Assembly (NCBI GenBank): GCA_019414645.1
Contig: DXLP01000014.1
Coordinates: 1 to 58,786 of the forward strand
Reading direction: 5' to 3'
Length of the DNA stretch: 58,786 nt
From: Collinsella sp.
Lineage (GTDB): Bacteria > Actinomycetota > Coriobacteriia > Coriobacteriales > Coriobacteriaceae
How positions within the stretch are numbered: position 1 is the stretch's first letter; the number at the start of each line of letters is the position of its first letter. Of the stretch, positions 34,073 through 42,712 are shown in pieces. Under the pieces are notes generated by a model. That model did not search any database and was not told the DNA's origin. It was given only the letters and a program-made list of their open reading frames with translations. The translations under genes were made by a program, and so were the position numbers.

Positions 34073-34107
34073 AGGTAGATTTTCGGGCATGTCCCAAAAA
34101 TCTACCT
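34073..34107 (-). terminator. AAAGGTAGATTTT hairpin after the metalloprotease
   Basis: Arms AAAGGTAGATTTT and AAAATCTACCTTT surround a loop with GGCATGTCCCA. It lies just beyond the stop of the minus-strand protease gene and ends in TTT, so it may terminate it. The loop and right arm recur at 31315-31333 in reverse. Confidence 0.55.
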
Positions 34108-34117
34108 TTGCCGTGCG

Positions 34118-37100
34118 TTAGCCCATCAGGTCGACGACGTTAAAGCCGGCGTTGCTCTTGGCGATGACTTCGCGGCCGCCAAAGACGCAGGTGGGCGACT
34201 CGGCTGCGATGCGCGTTACGTCGGTGCCGAGCGAGCGCAGCTCACCGGGTGTGGCGGCGAGCATCTGGGCGCGGCGCTCCTCGCGTGCGTGCGGATCGAG
34301 CCCGGCCAGGTAGGTCGTGTTGCGGCGCTTGGTGAGCGCGTACGGCTTCACCGGCGCGTCCATGCCGCTCACGCAGCTCACGATAAAGCCCTCAAAGGCG
34401 GCCTCGTCGGGCTCAAAGCTGCCAAGCCATGCACCCGCGCGCTTCACGCGCTCAATCGAAGGATCGATCGCCGGGTCGCGGTAGGTGTAGAACGCCGTCT
34501 GGCGCTCGCCGGCTGCGCGGAATCCGCAGCCGTACGCACCGCCCTTTACGCGGATCTCGTTCCACAGGTAGTCGTAGGAGAGCGCGTTGGCAGCAACTGC
34601 CCAGGCGCCCGTCACGTCGATGCCCAGGCGACGCGGGTCGCACGCGCTTGCCGCAAAGCAGATGTCGCTGGGGATGACAAAAGCCTCTTGGCGATTGCAC
34701 GGCGTCGGCACCACGAGCGCGTCGCGGCCGGCATCGGCGCCGTCGTCCGCGTCCAGCCCCAGGTCGCCCGCGGCATCCCAGTACGCGTCAAAGTCCTCGT
34801 CGCTGCCGGTAAAGCTCGCCATGCAGCCATCGGCCACAAAGATGCGCTCCGCCAGCTCGGCAAGCTTGGTACGCAGCCCGTCCACGCGCTCGTCAAAGTG
34901 GTCGAGCAGATCGCGCAGGAACAGGTAGAAGTCTACGCCCGAGAGCTGCTCACGCACTACGGCCGAAGGCGAGCTGTAGCTCATCGCGCGACCGAGCGCC
35001 GTCGAGTGGCCGTTGTTGATAAAGCCCTGTTCAAGCCCAATGCGAATCTGCGTGAGCACGTCGCGCACGCGGTCGGCGTCGGCATCTGCCAAAAGCGTGC
35101 TCGACCATACCTCGCGCGGCAGACTCGCCAGCGCATCGATTTTCTCGGACAGGGCGCCGGCGCTCACCAGCAGATAGGGGCGCACGCCGTCCACGTCGGG
35201 CTGGGTCATGACTTCGGTCGTAAAGCTCAAAAAGCCCAGCTTGCCGGCGAGCAGGTTGTCGAGCTCCTCGGCCGAGTGTTCGCTCGTGGGCAGCTGTTTG
35301 AGCAGGCGGCAGAGCAGCGTCACATAGGGCAGGTCCTCAAACGCGACGCAGCTCAGGTCGAAATACTGTATGGCGTAGGCCAGGCGGTTGGTGGGGATGC
35401 CGTGGCGCAGGCAGGGGATGGGTGCGGTCGTGTCTACGACCAGCGGCGGCTCGGGGCGCGCCTCGCCAATGTCGGACACGCGCAGGCGCGGCAGCGTGGC
35501 CTTGGCCTCGGGCGTGTCTTCTGCCTCCTGCGCGGCACGCAGCGCGGCCGTGCGCTCGACCACGTCGGCCAGCTCGGAATCGGTCATGGCGTCGCGCTTG
35601 GCTGCCAGCTCGATGGCCTCGGCACCCTCCGAACCCTCGGCGGCGTCCACCGGCACCAGCTCGACCAGCGCCATGTGGTCGTTCTGGAGCACCAGCTCGC
35701 GCAGCAGGTCCTCAAAGTAGGTGCCGTCCAGCTCGCTGCGCAGCTCCTCGTACACCGGGCCGTACTTGAGTGCCAGCGTCGCGGCGTCGTCATCGTAGAG
35801 CCAGGTGCTCAGCGCGTCGCACGCAATGGCCACGCCATCGGCGATACCGTAGTCGCGCTGGCGCAGATCGTATTCGTTGCTGCTGATGATGGCTTCCAGG
35901 CGCTCGCGCGGAACGCCGTGCTCGCACAGGTCGCGGCAGGCGTCCTGGAACACGCGACGCAGCTCGCGCGCCACGCCGGGCTGAGCGTTTTGCAGCATGA
36001 TGAGCTCGTAGGGCTGCAGGCTCTCGGCCGCGGTGTAGCTCACCACGTTGCCGCCCAGGCCGGCGGCCAGAATGGCCTTCTTAACCGGCGCTTCGTTGGA
36101 GCCTAGTAGCGCCTCGAACAGGATATCCGCCGCGATCGTGCGCTTGCGGTCGAGCGCGCTGCCCAGCACAAGGCCCAGGCCCACCAGGGCGTTCTCGGGC
36201 GTGGTGGCCATCTCGACGCGCTTATACTCGCAGGTCACGGGCGCCTGCACGCCCAGCGGATTGGGTGCCAGCGTGGACGGGTCCTCGCCGGCGGCGACGG
36301 CAGCGTCCATGCGGCGGCTCGCGGCGCTCGGCTGCGACAGATAGCGCTCGTCCAAAAAGGCCAGCGCGCGGTCCACGTCCAGGTCGCCGTAGAGCGTGAT
36401 GTAGGAGTTGGAAGGATTGTAGTGGCGCGCGTGCGTGTCCAGGAACTGCTCGTAGGTGAGCGCGGGAATCGCGCGCGGGTCGCCGCCGCTCTCGTGCGCA
36501 TAGGCGGTGTCGGGATAGAGCGCGGCGTTGACGGCGTCGTCCAGCACGCTCATGGGGTCGGACAGCGCGCCCTTCATTTCGTTGAACACCACGCCGTTAT
36601 AGCGCAGCGTACCCTCGCGCAGGCTCGCGGAGCTGCCGTCGCCCTCGCCCTCGGCGCTCTCCGGCAGGTCCAGCTCGTAGTGCCAGCCCTCCTGCTGAAA
36701 AATGGTGGGTTTGGTATAGATGGCCGGGTTGAACACCGCGTCCAGATACACGTCCATCAGGTTGTACAGATCCTGCTCGTTGGTGGTGGCAACGGGGTAG
36801 ATGGTCTTGTCGGGGTAGGTCATGGCGTTGAGGAACGTCTGCATGGAGCTCTTGATCAGGTCGACAAATGGCTCCTTGACGGGAAACTTGGCCGATCCGC
36901 ACAGCACCGAGTGCTCAAGAATATGGAACACGCCGGTGGAATCGGCCGGCGGCGTCTTAAAGCCAATGGCAAAGGCCTTGTTTTCGTCGTCGCACGCCAG
37001 GTACAGCAGACGAGCGCCCGAGGCAGTGTGTCGCAGCACGTAAGCGTCCGAGTCGAGCTCGGGCACGGTCTCGCAGCGCTCGACGGCAAAACCGTGACAG

Positions 37101-37162
37101 ATGGTACCGGGCACCAGCAGTGCGGCAGCAGCGGCGCGCGGGTCGGTTGAGGTGGTGGACAT
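34118..37162 (-). CDS. M16C (PreP/insulinase-like) zinc metalloprotease
   Basis: 1014 residues. The inverted zinc motif HxxEH is FHILEHSVLCGS with H80, E83 and H84, and GVVFNEMKGAL about 80 residues later supplies the third zinc ligand glutamate. The four-domain layout of presequence-protease-like M16C enzymes follows, with a long helical hinge around ELAAKRDAMTDSELADVVERT in two parts. Such enzymes degrade unfolded peptides of up to about 65 residues in an enclosed chamber. No signal peptide is visible, so it should be cytosolic. The start at 37162 has AAAGGAGACTGCAT before it; a longer frame to 37369 lacks a site. Confidence 0.93.
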   Translation of the reverse strand: MSTTSTDPRAAAAALLVPGTICHGFAVERCETVPELDSDAYVLRHTASGARLLYLACDDENKAFAIGFKTPPADSTGVFHILEHSVLCGSAKFPVKEPFVDLIKSSMQTFLNAMTYPDKTIYPVATTNEQDLYNLMDVYLDAVFNPAIYTKPTIFQQEGWHYELDLPESAEGEGDGSSASLREGTLRYNGVVFNEMKGALSDPMSVLDDAVNAALYPDTAYAHESGGDPRAIPALTYEQFLDTHARHYNPSNSYITLYGDLDVDRALAFLDERYLSQPSAASRRMDAAVAAGEDPSTLAPNPLGVQAPVTCEYKRVEMATTPENALVGLGLVLGSALDRKRTIAADILFEALLGSNEAPVKKAILAAGLGGNVVSYTAAESLQPYELIMLQNAQPGVARELRRVFQDACRDLCEHGVPRERLEAIISSNEYDLRQRDYGIADGVAIACDALSTWLYDDDAATLALKYGPVYEELRSELDGTYFEDLLRELVLQNDHMALVELVPVDAAEGSEGAEAIELAAKRDAMTDSELADVVERTAALRAAQEAEDTPEAKATLPRLRVSDIGEARPEPPLVVDTTAPIPCLRHGIPTNRLAYAIQYFDLSCVAFEDLPYVTLLCRLLKQLPTSEHSAEELDNLLAGKLGFLSFTTEVMTQPDVDGVRPYLLVSAGALSEKIDALASLPREVWSSTLLADADADRVRDVLTQIRIGLEQGFINNGHSTALGRAMSYSSPSAVVREQLSGVDFYLFLRDLLDHFDERVDGLRTKLAELAERIFVADGCMASFTGSDEDFDAYWDAAGDLGLDADDGADAGRDALVVPTPCNRQEAFVIPSDICFAASACDPRRLGIDVTGAWAVAANALSYDYLWNEIRVKGGAYGCGFRAAGERQTAFYTYRDPAIDPSIERVKRAGAWLGSFEPDEAAFEGFIVSCVSGMDAPVKPYALTKRRNTTYLAGLDPHAREERRAQMLAATPGELRSLGTDVTRIAAESPTCVFGGREVIAKSNAGFNVVDLMG

Positions 37163-37566
37163 ATGCAGTCTCCTTTGACGCCCCAGCGGGGGCGAATCGA
37201 GTCGAATCCCCGAGAGTATACCCATATGGGGCCGCGGCTCTGCGGCGAACTGAAGACGATGCTGGCGGATTGGGCAAAGGCCCCGCGTGACCGCCGCGCG
37301 AGCGTGGAAACTTGGACGCCTATCGAATGAGAGTGGATTTTCGGACGGAATCAGCCTCAAAACGCCCAAAAACCGTCCAAATATCCACCCTCATTTTCCG
37401 ACCGTCCAAAATCCACGCTCATCCGCCGCCCACACATCTCTCATATCTCATTCGTCTCTAATATGAGAGATAACAGAAAGATGAGAGATAATTACAAGAG
37501 ATAACTGAGAGACGAAGGAAATTTATTCGCGGCATTCTCCGCAGAACCGAGCGAAAGGACGTGCAG
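37163..37566. other. Intergenic region between the protease and the AlbA_2 gene
   Basis: No gene seen. It contains the ATGAG-GTGGAT inverted repeat (37326-37422, listed separately). From 37437 to 37515 it becomes AT-rich with repeated GAGAGATAA/ATATGAGAGA words, ahead of the AAAGGACG ribosome site. The AT-rich block fits a promoter region for the accessory gene downstream. Confidence 0.5.
37326..37422. repeat. ATGAGCGTGGAT inverted-repeat family, locus 2
   Basis: AATGAGAGTGGATTTTCGGA continuing to GG (37326-37348) pairs with CCGTCCAAATATCCACCCTC continuing to ATT (37373-37395), and a further arm CCGTCCAAAATCCACGCTCA is at 37402-37421. The GTGGAT/ATCCAC and ATGAG/CTCAT words match those at 26081-26179. 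Confidence 0.6.
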
Positions 37567-39033
37567 ATGAACGAAAACGAACTGACCGGTCTGCTCGAGT
37601 CTTTAAGGCGCATGGGCTCGGACGATTTTAACGTCGAGGTTAAGGAGAGCGCCACGACGCTTTCCCGCGACGTATGGGAAACGGTCAGCGCTTTCGCAAA
37701 CACCGCCGGCGGCATCATCGTACTCGGAGTGAGCGAGCGCGCGGGTTTTGTCCCAGTTGCAAACTTTGAGACCGAGAAAGTGCTCAACCAATTCGTGGCG
37801 GGCATGGGCGATGCGGGCGGTCGCGGAAAGCTGGCCAATCCGCCCAAATACGCGATCGAGCGAGTGGAGCTTCAGGGCGTCATCGTTCTCGTCATTACGA
37901 TTGAGGAGCTCGACCCGTCGAGCAAGCCTTGCTATGTCATAGAGCGGGGCGCTCAAGGTGGCAGCTACAAACGCATCGATGACAAAGATGTCCCGCTTTC
38001 GTCGACCGAGGTTTTGGCACTGCCGTCATATGAGCGGACGAGTCCTAGCGATCGCGATGCGGTGCCCGGCACGAGTGTGGGCGATCTCGACGAGTCGCTG
38101 GTCGACCGCACGATAGAGCGTGCCTATTCGTTGACGCCTCGAGCGATGCGCGGTGCGGCGGACAAGAAGACAAAGATGGAGCGTCTGAATTTCCTCGACT
38201 TCCAGGGCAATGTTACCAAGGCCGGCCTCCTTGCCGCGGGCGTTTACCCTCAGCAGTTCTATCCCAAGCTCTTCATTGACGTGGCTGTCCATGCGGGAAC
38301 TCAGAAGGGCATGGCGGGGTCGCTGAGGTTCATGGACCGCACAATCTGTGAGGGAACGTTGGGCGAGATGATCTCGGATGCCGTCGCAGCCGTCGCCAAG
38401 AATTTGCGGCGAACCTCGACCGTCCAAGGCGTCTCGCGTGTCGACTCGCTTGAGATTCCCGAGGAGGTTCTGCGCGAGGCAATCGCCAATGCCGTAATCC
38501 ATCGAGAATACGGGGATCGGTTCTGTGGACAATCGATCGCCGTCGACGTCTTTGACGATCGTGTCGAGGTGACGAATCCTGGCGGCCTTTACGGGGGAAA
38601 GACTCGCGAGAACTTGTTTGACGGCAGCTCCCGATGCCGTAACGCGACGCTTGTGAAGCTCATGTCGATTGTCCCGCTGCCGGATGGCGCAGGTTCGCCG
38701 GCTGAGGGCAATGGCTCGGGCATCCCGATGATGATCGATGCCATGCGCGCGCATGGTCTGGCCGATCCCCTGTTCTGCCCGGGATTCGATCGGTTCAAGG
38801 TCGTACTTTACCGTTCAAAGATCGAGCCGGTCGATCATGGCGGGGGCTTAATTGTGACGGCACTCAAACACTACGGCGAGCTGGGGACGCGCGAGCTGGC
38901 AGAGCACACAGGGCTCACAATTTCCCAGGTTAGGTCGCGCGTCAACGCGCTCATTGCTCAAGGCGAGCTTGAGCCCACGGCGCCGGCGACGAGCCGCAAC
39001 CGCAAGTATCGACTGTCGGAGCGCGTGGGATAG
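37567..39033 (+). CDS. AlbA_2 (Schlafen-like) plus HATPase-like regulator
   Basis: 488 residues. The N-terminal AlbA_2 domain (about 1-140) has the typical VEVKESATTLSRDVWETVSAF and NTAGGIIVLGV (here in two pieces), and a C-terminal ATP-binding fold has REAIANAVIHREYG (about 304-317) and DDRVEVTNPGGLYGG (about 330-344). A winged-helix tail (about 425-485, GELGTRELAEHTGLTISQV) ends it. This is the common 'ATP-binding protein' type once called RecG-like; members are putative transcriptional regulators or defence proteins. ATG 37567 has AAAGGA seven bases upstream. It opens an accessory cluster. Role unknown. Confidence 0.82.
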   Translation: MNENELTGLLESLRRMGSDDFNVEVKESATTLSRDVWETVSAFANTAGGIIVLGVSERAGFVPVANFETEKVLNQFVAGMGDAGGRGKLANPPKYAIERVELQGVIVLVITIEELDPSSKPCYVIERGAQGGSYKRIDDKDVPLSSTEVLALPSYERTSPSDRDAVPGTSVGDLDESLVDRTIERAYSLTPRAMRGAADKKTKMERLNFLDFQGNVTKAGLLAAGVYPQQFYPKLFIDVAVHAGTQKGMAGSLRFMDRTICEGTLGEMISDAVAAVAKNLRRTSTVQGVSRVDSLEIPEEVLREAIANAVIHREYGDRFCGQSIAVDVFDDRVEVTNPGGLYGGKTRENLFDGSSRCRNATLVKLMSIVPLPDGAGSPAEGNGSGIPMMIDAMRAHGLADPLFCPGFDRFKVVLYRSKIEPVDHGGGLIVTALKHYGELGTRELAEHTGLTISQVRSRVNALIAQGELEPTAPATSRNRKYRLSERVG

Positions 39034-39133
39034 ATGCGTTAGTGGACGAGGCGACCCAATAATCGACCCTCGATTGACGTCCATTAAGGTAAAGCGGTTG
39101 TTGCCCAGTCGATGGTAATGCTAAAGACTCGGC

Positions 39134-39625
39134 TTACGCCGGCATGGCCCCGAACCCGTCTATCAAGAACAGCCTAAGAACCAGCTTGATGACATTTCCC
39201 GGTTTGACTTCAGCCGTGCCAAAGACGCTGCGCTCGGCGAGCTCGCTGCAGTATGCATAGATGTCGCGGATAAGGTCCGCGCCCGAAAGCGTAAACATGT
39301 AGCCTGCGTCCGAAAGCGCATTGGGCGCGGCGGGCAACTTGGCCATGTGGCAGAACGTTTGCAGGTCGGGCGCCATAACATTCTGGTAGTCGAGGTGGCC
39401 GCTGGCATCCTGTTCGGCAAGCTCCAATTGGCGCACAAAATCCAGCGCCGCCGCTAACACAAAGCTCGGTGTAGGCGCATTGACGTCCTGAGTGGTCGCC
39501 ACAAGCCTGCCCGCTGCCTGCGTGATAAGCCAGGCGACCTCGCGCTGGCAACGCACGGCCTTGCGCGTAACCGGCCTGATGGACGAAGAAGAAACGCTTC
39601 CCTTAGGCGGATTCGAAACAGCCAC
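39134..39625 (-). CDS. Conserved-looking protein of unknown function
   Basis: 163 residues, no family recognised. It is mostly helical with an Ala/Leu-rich centre (SFVLAAALDFVRQLELAEQD about 54-73) and ends KLVLRLFLIDGFGAMPA. It has no membrane segment long enough to be convincing and no metal motif. The start codon is a GTG shortly after GGGAGG on the minus strand, which supports a real gene. It is read away from the HNH endonuclease gene and converges with the AlbA_2 gene. Confidence 0.65.
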   Translation of the reverse strand: MAVSNPPKGSVSSSSIRPVTRKAVRCQREVAWLITQAAGRLVATTQDVNAPTPSFVLAAALDFVRQLELAEQDASGHLDYQNVMAPDLQTFCHMAKLPAAPNALSDAGYMFTLSGADLIRDIYAYCSELAERSVFGTAEVKPGNVIKLVLRLFLIDGFGAMPA

Positions 39626-39840
39626 AAGAACCTCCCATGAACGAACCGGCCCAACAAGCCCGGATGAAACACGTGCTACATCAGTATACAGGGGAGTGGG
39701 GCAGCGGGGTACAAGCGCGCCAGCGGCAAACCGAGAGCATCAACGATGTGCCGATCGCGGAATGAGATCTCGTAATAATTGACTCTCGGCCATATTATTG
39801 AGGGGCATGACTCGCGTTCGTATGGTTGTAGGTGCTGGCG

Positions 39841-40923
39841 ATGAACGACATTGACCTTGCTGTTCCGTTGATGGATGGACCAAGCTATGACCGTGCCTGC
39901 AGTCTCGTGCCTTCCGAATACGTTGAGGCATGGGAGTGGTTTCTGGGTGAGGAACAGCGCGGCGGCGTTTGGACCAGCCTTCCGCACCACACCAAGGAAG
40001 ATAGCCCTCAGTATCAGTATCGTTTGAGAATTGGCTCGGACTTCTTTCCCGTAACGCGGGATTCAGGGATCTTCTGGCCGGGCCAGGATCGGGTGAAGCA
40101 AGATCCCAATAAGATCTTTGCGCTTTCGGTCCATAACTCTAAAAAGAGCTTCTACACCGATGTGCCTCCGCTCTATTTGGACGATGGTACGTGGGTCATT
40201 AAGTACTCGGTTCAAGCGCCGGGTACCGTTGGTTTTCGAGACCAGAATTACAACCGTAAAATGCTCAACTGCATGGAATGTGGCGTTCCAGTCGGAGTCA
40301 TATTTGCAACCGAGGTAGGCTACAAGGTGCTCGGCCTTGCGTTTGTTGAGCGGTTCGAGCCCGAAAACGGATGGTTTGTTCTGCACGGTCCTGTTCATAA
40401 AGGCGGACCGGACCCTCGTTTTGCACCCGACATGAGTTATCTGAAGCACATGCCCGTCGATATTGAGTTTACCGGACAGGGTACGACCGACGACGAAAAG
40501 GTCCGCTATGCGTTAAGGCGCGAGCGATTGGGGCAGCAATGGTTCCGCAAACAGCTCGTTGCCGCCTATGATGGCCGTTGCGCGGTGTCGGACTGCGGCG
40601 TCAGCGAAGCTCTGGAGGCTGCACATATCGAGAATTACTCGGGACCCAAATCGCAGGTTGCCAGCAACGGCATTCTGCTTCGGCGCGATCTTCATTCCCT
40701 ATTTGATGCTCACCTGATTTCGTTTGAGCCTGTTTGCGGCGAATATCGGCTGTGCGGATCGTACCTGCTGGATAAGACCGACTACGTTTCCTTTGCGGGT
40801 GCGACGCTAAGGCAGCCGAATGAACGTCAGTGGCGACCCAATACGGTGTTTCTTGAGGCCCATCGCATTGAGTTCGATCGCTCGGAAAAGAAGCGTGAAA
40901 AGGCGGGGCTTCTGCCGTATTAG
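39841..40923 (+). CDS. HNH endonuclease
   Basis: 360 residues. The C-terminal third holds an HNH-type site: YDGRCAVSDCGVSEALEAAH (about 241-260, in which the C-x4-C pair could hold zinc), then ENYSGPKSQVASNGILLRRD and LHSLFDAHLISF (about 262-293). His, Asn and His residues at AAH, SNG and LHS form the expected triad. The N-terminal ~230 residues are not recognised and may recognise DNA or bind a partner. Stand-alone HNH proteins of this type are often restriction or phage-defence enzymes. ATG 39841 is chosen; GTG 39832 is also possible, since neither has a strong site. Confidence 0.78.
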   Translation: MNDIDLAVPLMDGPSYDRACSLVPSEYVEAWEWFLGEEQRGGVWTSLPHHTKEDSPQYQYRLRIGSDFFPVTRDSGIFWPGQDRVKQDPNKIFALSVHNSKKSFYTDVPPLYLDDGTWVIKYSVQAPGTVGFRDQNYNRKMLNCMECGVPVGVIFATEVGYKVLGLAFVERFEPENGWFVLHGPVHKGGPDPRFAPDMSYLKHMPVDIEFTGQGTTDDEKVRYALRRERLGQQWFRKQLVAAYDGRCAVSDCGVSEALEAAHIENYSGPKSQVASNGILLRRDLHSLFDAHLISFEPVCGEYRLCGSYLLDKTDYVSFAGATLRQPNERQWRPNTVFLEAHRIEFDRSEKKREKAGLLPY

Positions 40924-41045
40924 CGTATTTGGCTTTGGCATTCTTTGACAATCGTGTTGTTTGATCGGATCGCGTGGCGATGCAATATCGCGCCCACCCG
41001 CCGGTGCATGCTCTTCCTGATTTGTATAGCGAGAGGGGAGCGTGT

Positions 41046-41330
41046 ATGAGCTGGCGAGGCGATATTGCGATGGGGAAGTACGGAAAACTGCCGTGTGCCC
41101 TTATAGACAACAATATGTTTCCGAGCGTAGAGGTTGATTGCGGGTCGTTTGTCGTCACCTGCCCTTGCTGCGGCTCGCAAATACCGTGTCTCGACATTCG
41201 GTTCATCGATGCGCGCGACAGACTCAGCGACGAAGTGAGAAAACGGACGGGCGTTCATATGCCGGTGTATCCGGAGAAATGCCCTGTTTGTGGCCTCGAT
41301 ATCGTGTACGACGCCGGCGACGAGGGATAG
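41046..41330 (+). CDS. Small zinc-ribbon protein, unknown function
   Basis: 94 residues. Two CxxC-type pairs, TCPCCGSQIPC (about 37-47) and EKCPVCGLDIVYD (about 78-90), are spaced like a zinc ribbon with a 30-residue insert. I know no family. ATG 41046 is preceded by GAGAGGGGAGCG, which supports a real start. It follows the HNH gene by 122 bp in the same direction and may be its partner. Confidence 0.65.
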   Translation: MSWRGDIAMGKYGKLPCALIDNNMFPSVEVDCGSFVVTCPCCGSQIPCLDIRFIDARDRLSDEVRKRTGVHMPVYPEKCPVCGLDIVYDAGDEG

Positions 41331-41367
41331 GTGATGCGGAGGAGTTGGCTGTGAGTGTCTTTTGCCT

Positions 41368-42054
41368 CTACAAATAAACCCCCTCACCGAGTTGCCTGTG
41401 GAACTCGGCGTGATGGTCGCGTGCCCAGGTAAAGAGCGCCTGGTCAAAGTCGGTACGCGTGGCCGGGACGCCAAAGACGCCGGCAACTTCGACGCGTATA
41501 AACTCCAGTGCCGGCAGCTTGTTGATGGCAGTGAGGGCAAACGGGGACGAGGGCTCCTCGAACAGATAGCGGCTGCCTTGCAGCGCGTCGCAACTGGTGC
41601 ACGTGTTGCCGAGCGACGGGGCTTTGGAGGCTCGCGCGCCTACGGGCTTGTAGCCGCAGCGCTTAGAAAGGTAGTCACGGATCTCGCCCGGCACGCAGCC
41701 AAGAGCGGGCACGATGGCGAGTGCGTTGGCGTTGACCGTGTCGATGGCAATGTGCCCGGCTTCGTTGGGCGCGTGCGCGATTACGATGCTCTCGTCGTTA
41801 TCGGCTCGATAGGGAATGCCGAAGGCCGCGACCGGGGTCTCTTTGTGACACTTCCAGCACTCGCGCTTGCCCAGTACTAGATATATATACGGCGCTGAGG
41901 GGTCGGATCGGTCAACACCGGGCAGCCACTCGGCAAAGGGCTCGGGGTTGACGCCGCTGGGTACATACCAGATCTTCTTGGTCCGGTCCCATTTGGCGCC
42001 CAGCGCCTTGGCTTCTTCTTTGTGCGAAAAGGGGACATCGAGCTCGGTGCGCAT
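41368..42054 (-). CDS. DUF5710-like protein with CxxC pairs
   Basis: 228 residues. The N-terminus reads LDVPFSHKEEAKALGAKWD then KKIWYVPSGVNPEPFAEWL (residues 4-43), the motif of DUF5710, a small domain found at the ends of mobile-element and nucleic-acid proteins. ECWKCHKETPV (about 64-74) and NTCTSCDAL (about 150-158) may bind zinc. The ~150-residue remainder is not recognised. The start at 42054 has AAGGAG five bases upstream on the minus strand; a longer frame to 42327 is low-complexity and lacks a site. Confidence 0.7.
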   Translation of the reverse strand: MRTELDVPFSHKEEAKALGAKWDRTKKIWYVPSGVNPEPFAEWLPGVDRSDPSAPYIYLVLGKRECWKCHKETPVAAFGIPYRADNDESIVIAHAPNEAGHIAIDTVNANALAIVPALGCVPGEIRDYLSKRCGYKPVGARASKAPSLGNTCTSCDALQGSRYLFEEPSSPFALTAINKLPALEFIRVEVAGVFGVPATRTDFDQALFTWARDHHAEFHRQLGEGVYL

Positions 42055-42302
42055 GGCGGCTCCTTGGTGCTGCAGGTGCAAGTGACTCAAGGATACCGCA
42101 GGGTGTGGACGTTGTGGCGTTTTGCCGAGAAGCTGCGGCTCAGATGGGTTCGAGACGCGTTGGTCTCGGCCTCGGTGGCTATTGGGGCGGTTTTGATTGA
42201 CTGCGGGGTCAGCCGGGATAGGCGCTTGGGTCGCTGACGCGGTTTTGCGCATGGGCGGGGTGGTTGTTTGGGCGGTTGGAGCTGCCAGCGGATTTGGCGA
42301 CA

Positions 42303-42340
42303 TAAAACAAAACAGCCCAGAGGACATAGCCTCTGAGCTG
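42303..42340 (-). terminator. Terminator of the tRNA-Val gene
   Basis: On the minus strand CAGCTCAGAGG and CCTCTGGGCTG pair over 11 bp with one G-U, loop CTATGT, followed by TTTTGTTTT. It starts nine bases after the tRNA 3' end. Confidence 0.85.
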
Positions 42341-42348
42341 CGAACATT

Positions 42349-42423
42349 TGGTGGGCGTTAGAAGATTTGAACTTCTGACCTCTTCCGTGTCAGGGAAGCG
42401 CTCTCCCCCTGAGCTAAACGCCC
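42349..42423 (-). tRNA. tRNA-Val (anticodon GAC)
   Basis: Read on the minus strand, the acceptor arm GGGCGTT pairs with AACGCCC and CCA is encoded. The anticodon stem CTTCC/GGAAG closes the loop CTGACAC, giving anticodon GAC, which reads GTC/GTT valine codons. The T-arm AGAAGTTCAAATCTTCT is intact. Length is 75 nt with CCA. Confidence 0.95.
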
Positions 42424-42452
42424 GATCAAGGGTGCGCAAGCGCGCAAGGGAT

Positions 42453-42481
42453 AATATAACGGAGCCTGAACTCGGTGGCAA
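42453..42481 (-). promoter_or_regulatory. Promoter of the tRNA-Val gene
   Basis: On the minus strand, TTGCCA (42476-42481) and TATATT (42453-42458) are exactly 17 bases apart, 29 bases upstream of the tRNA 5' end. Confidence 0.7.
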
Positions 42482-42712
42482 GAACATTTTTAAAAATCGC
42501 TTACATTGTGGAATTCGGGGGCTTTGGCGTATCCATCTCAAAAGAGCCTGCTGCCGCGATTTGGCTGTCGCATAATGCAAGGCCATTGCGGTATCGAGCT
42601 ATGGAAAGACGCCTGCGGAATTGTCCTACCGATAAGCGGACAAGCCTCCAGCTGATGACTTCGCCGTGGTAAGGTAAGCCGAATTGTTTCCAGGCTGTTT
42701 CGGGGGAGTGGA

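Larger units (their letters stand above)
33721..34117. other. Intergenic region rich in palindromes between hicA and the metalloprotease
   Basis: No gene seen. From left to right it holds the hicA promoter palindrome (33736-33772), two ATAGAACA words (33784, 33801) with GAACAC/GTGTTC arms, a half-copy of the 15391 palindrome (33838-33862), a tandem hairpin array (33886-34034), and the AAAGGTAGATTTT hairpin (34073-34107). Confidence 0.6.

Noticed and set aside
34289..36106. 605-codon open frame antisense to the M16 protease
   Set aside because: Shadow of a confident gene; composition (Val/Ala/His/Arg-rich) is that of reversed GC-rich codons.
37437..37515. Replication origin or phage attachment site in the AT-rich GAGAGATAA stretch
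   Set aside because: There is no DnaA-box cluster, no integrase and no duplicated tRNA end; it is better read as a promoter region.
41362..41880. 172-codon open frame on the + strand
   Set aside because: Opposite the DUF5710-like gene, which has a recognisable domain and a proper ribosome site.
42348..42575. 75-codon open frame over the tRNA
   Set aside because: It reads through the tRNA-Val gene and its promoter on the wrong strand; a known kind of false gene call.
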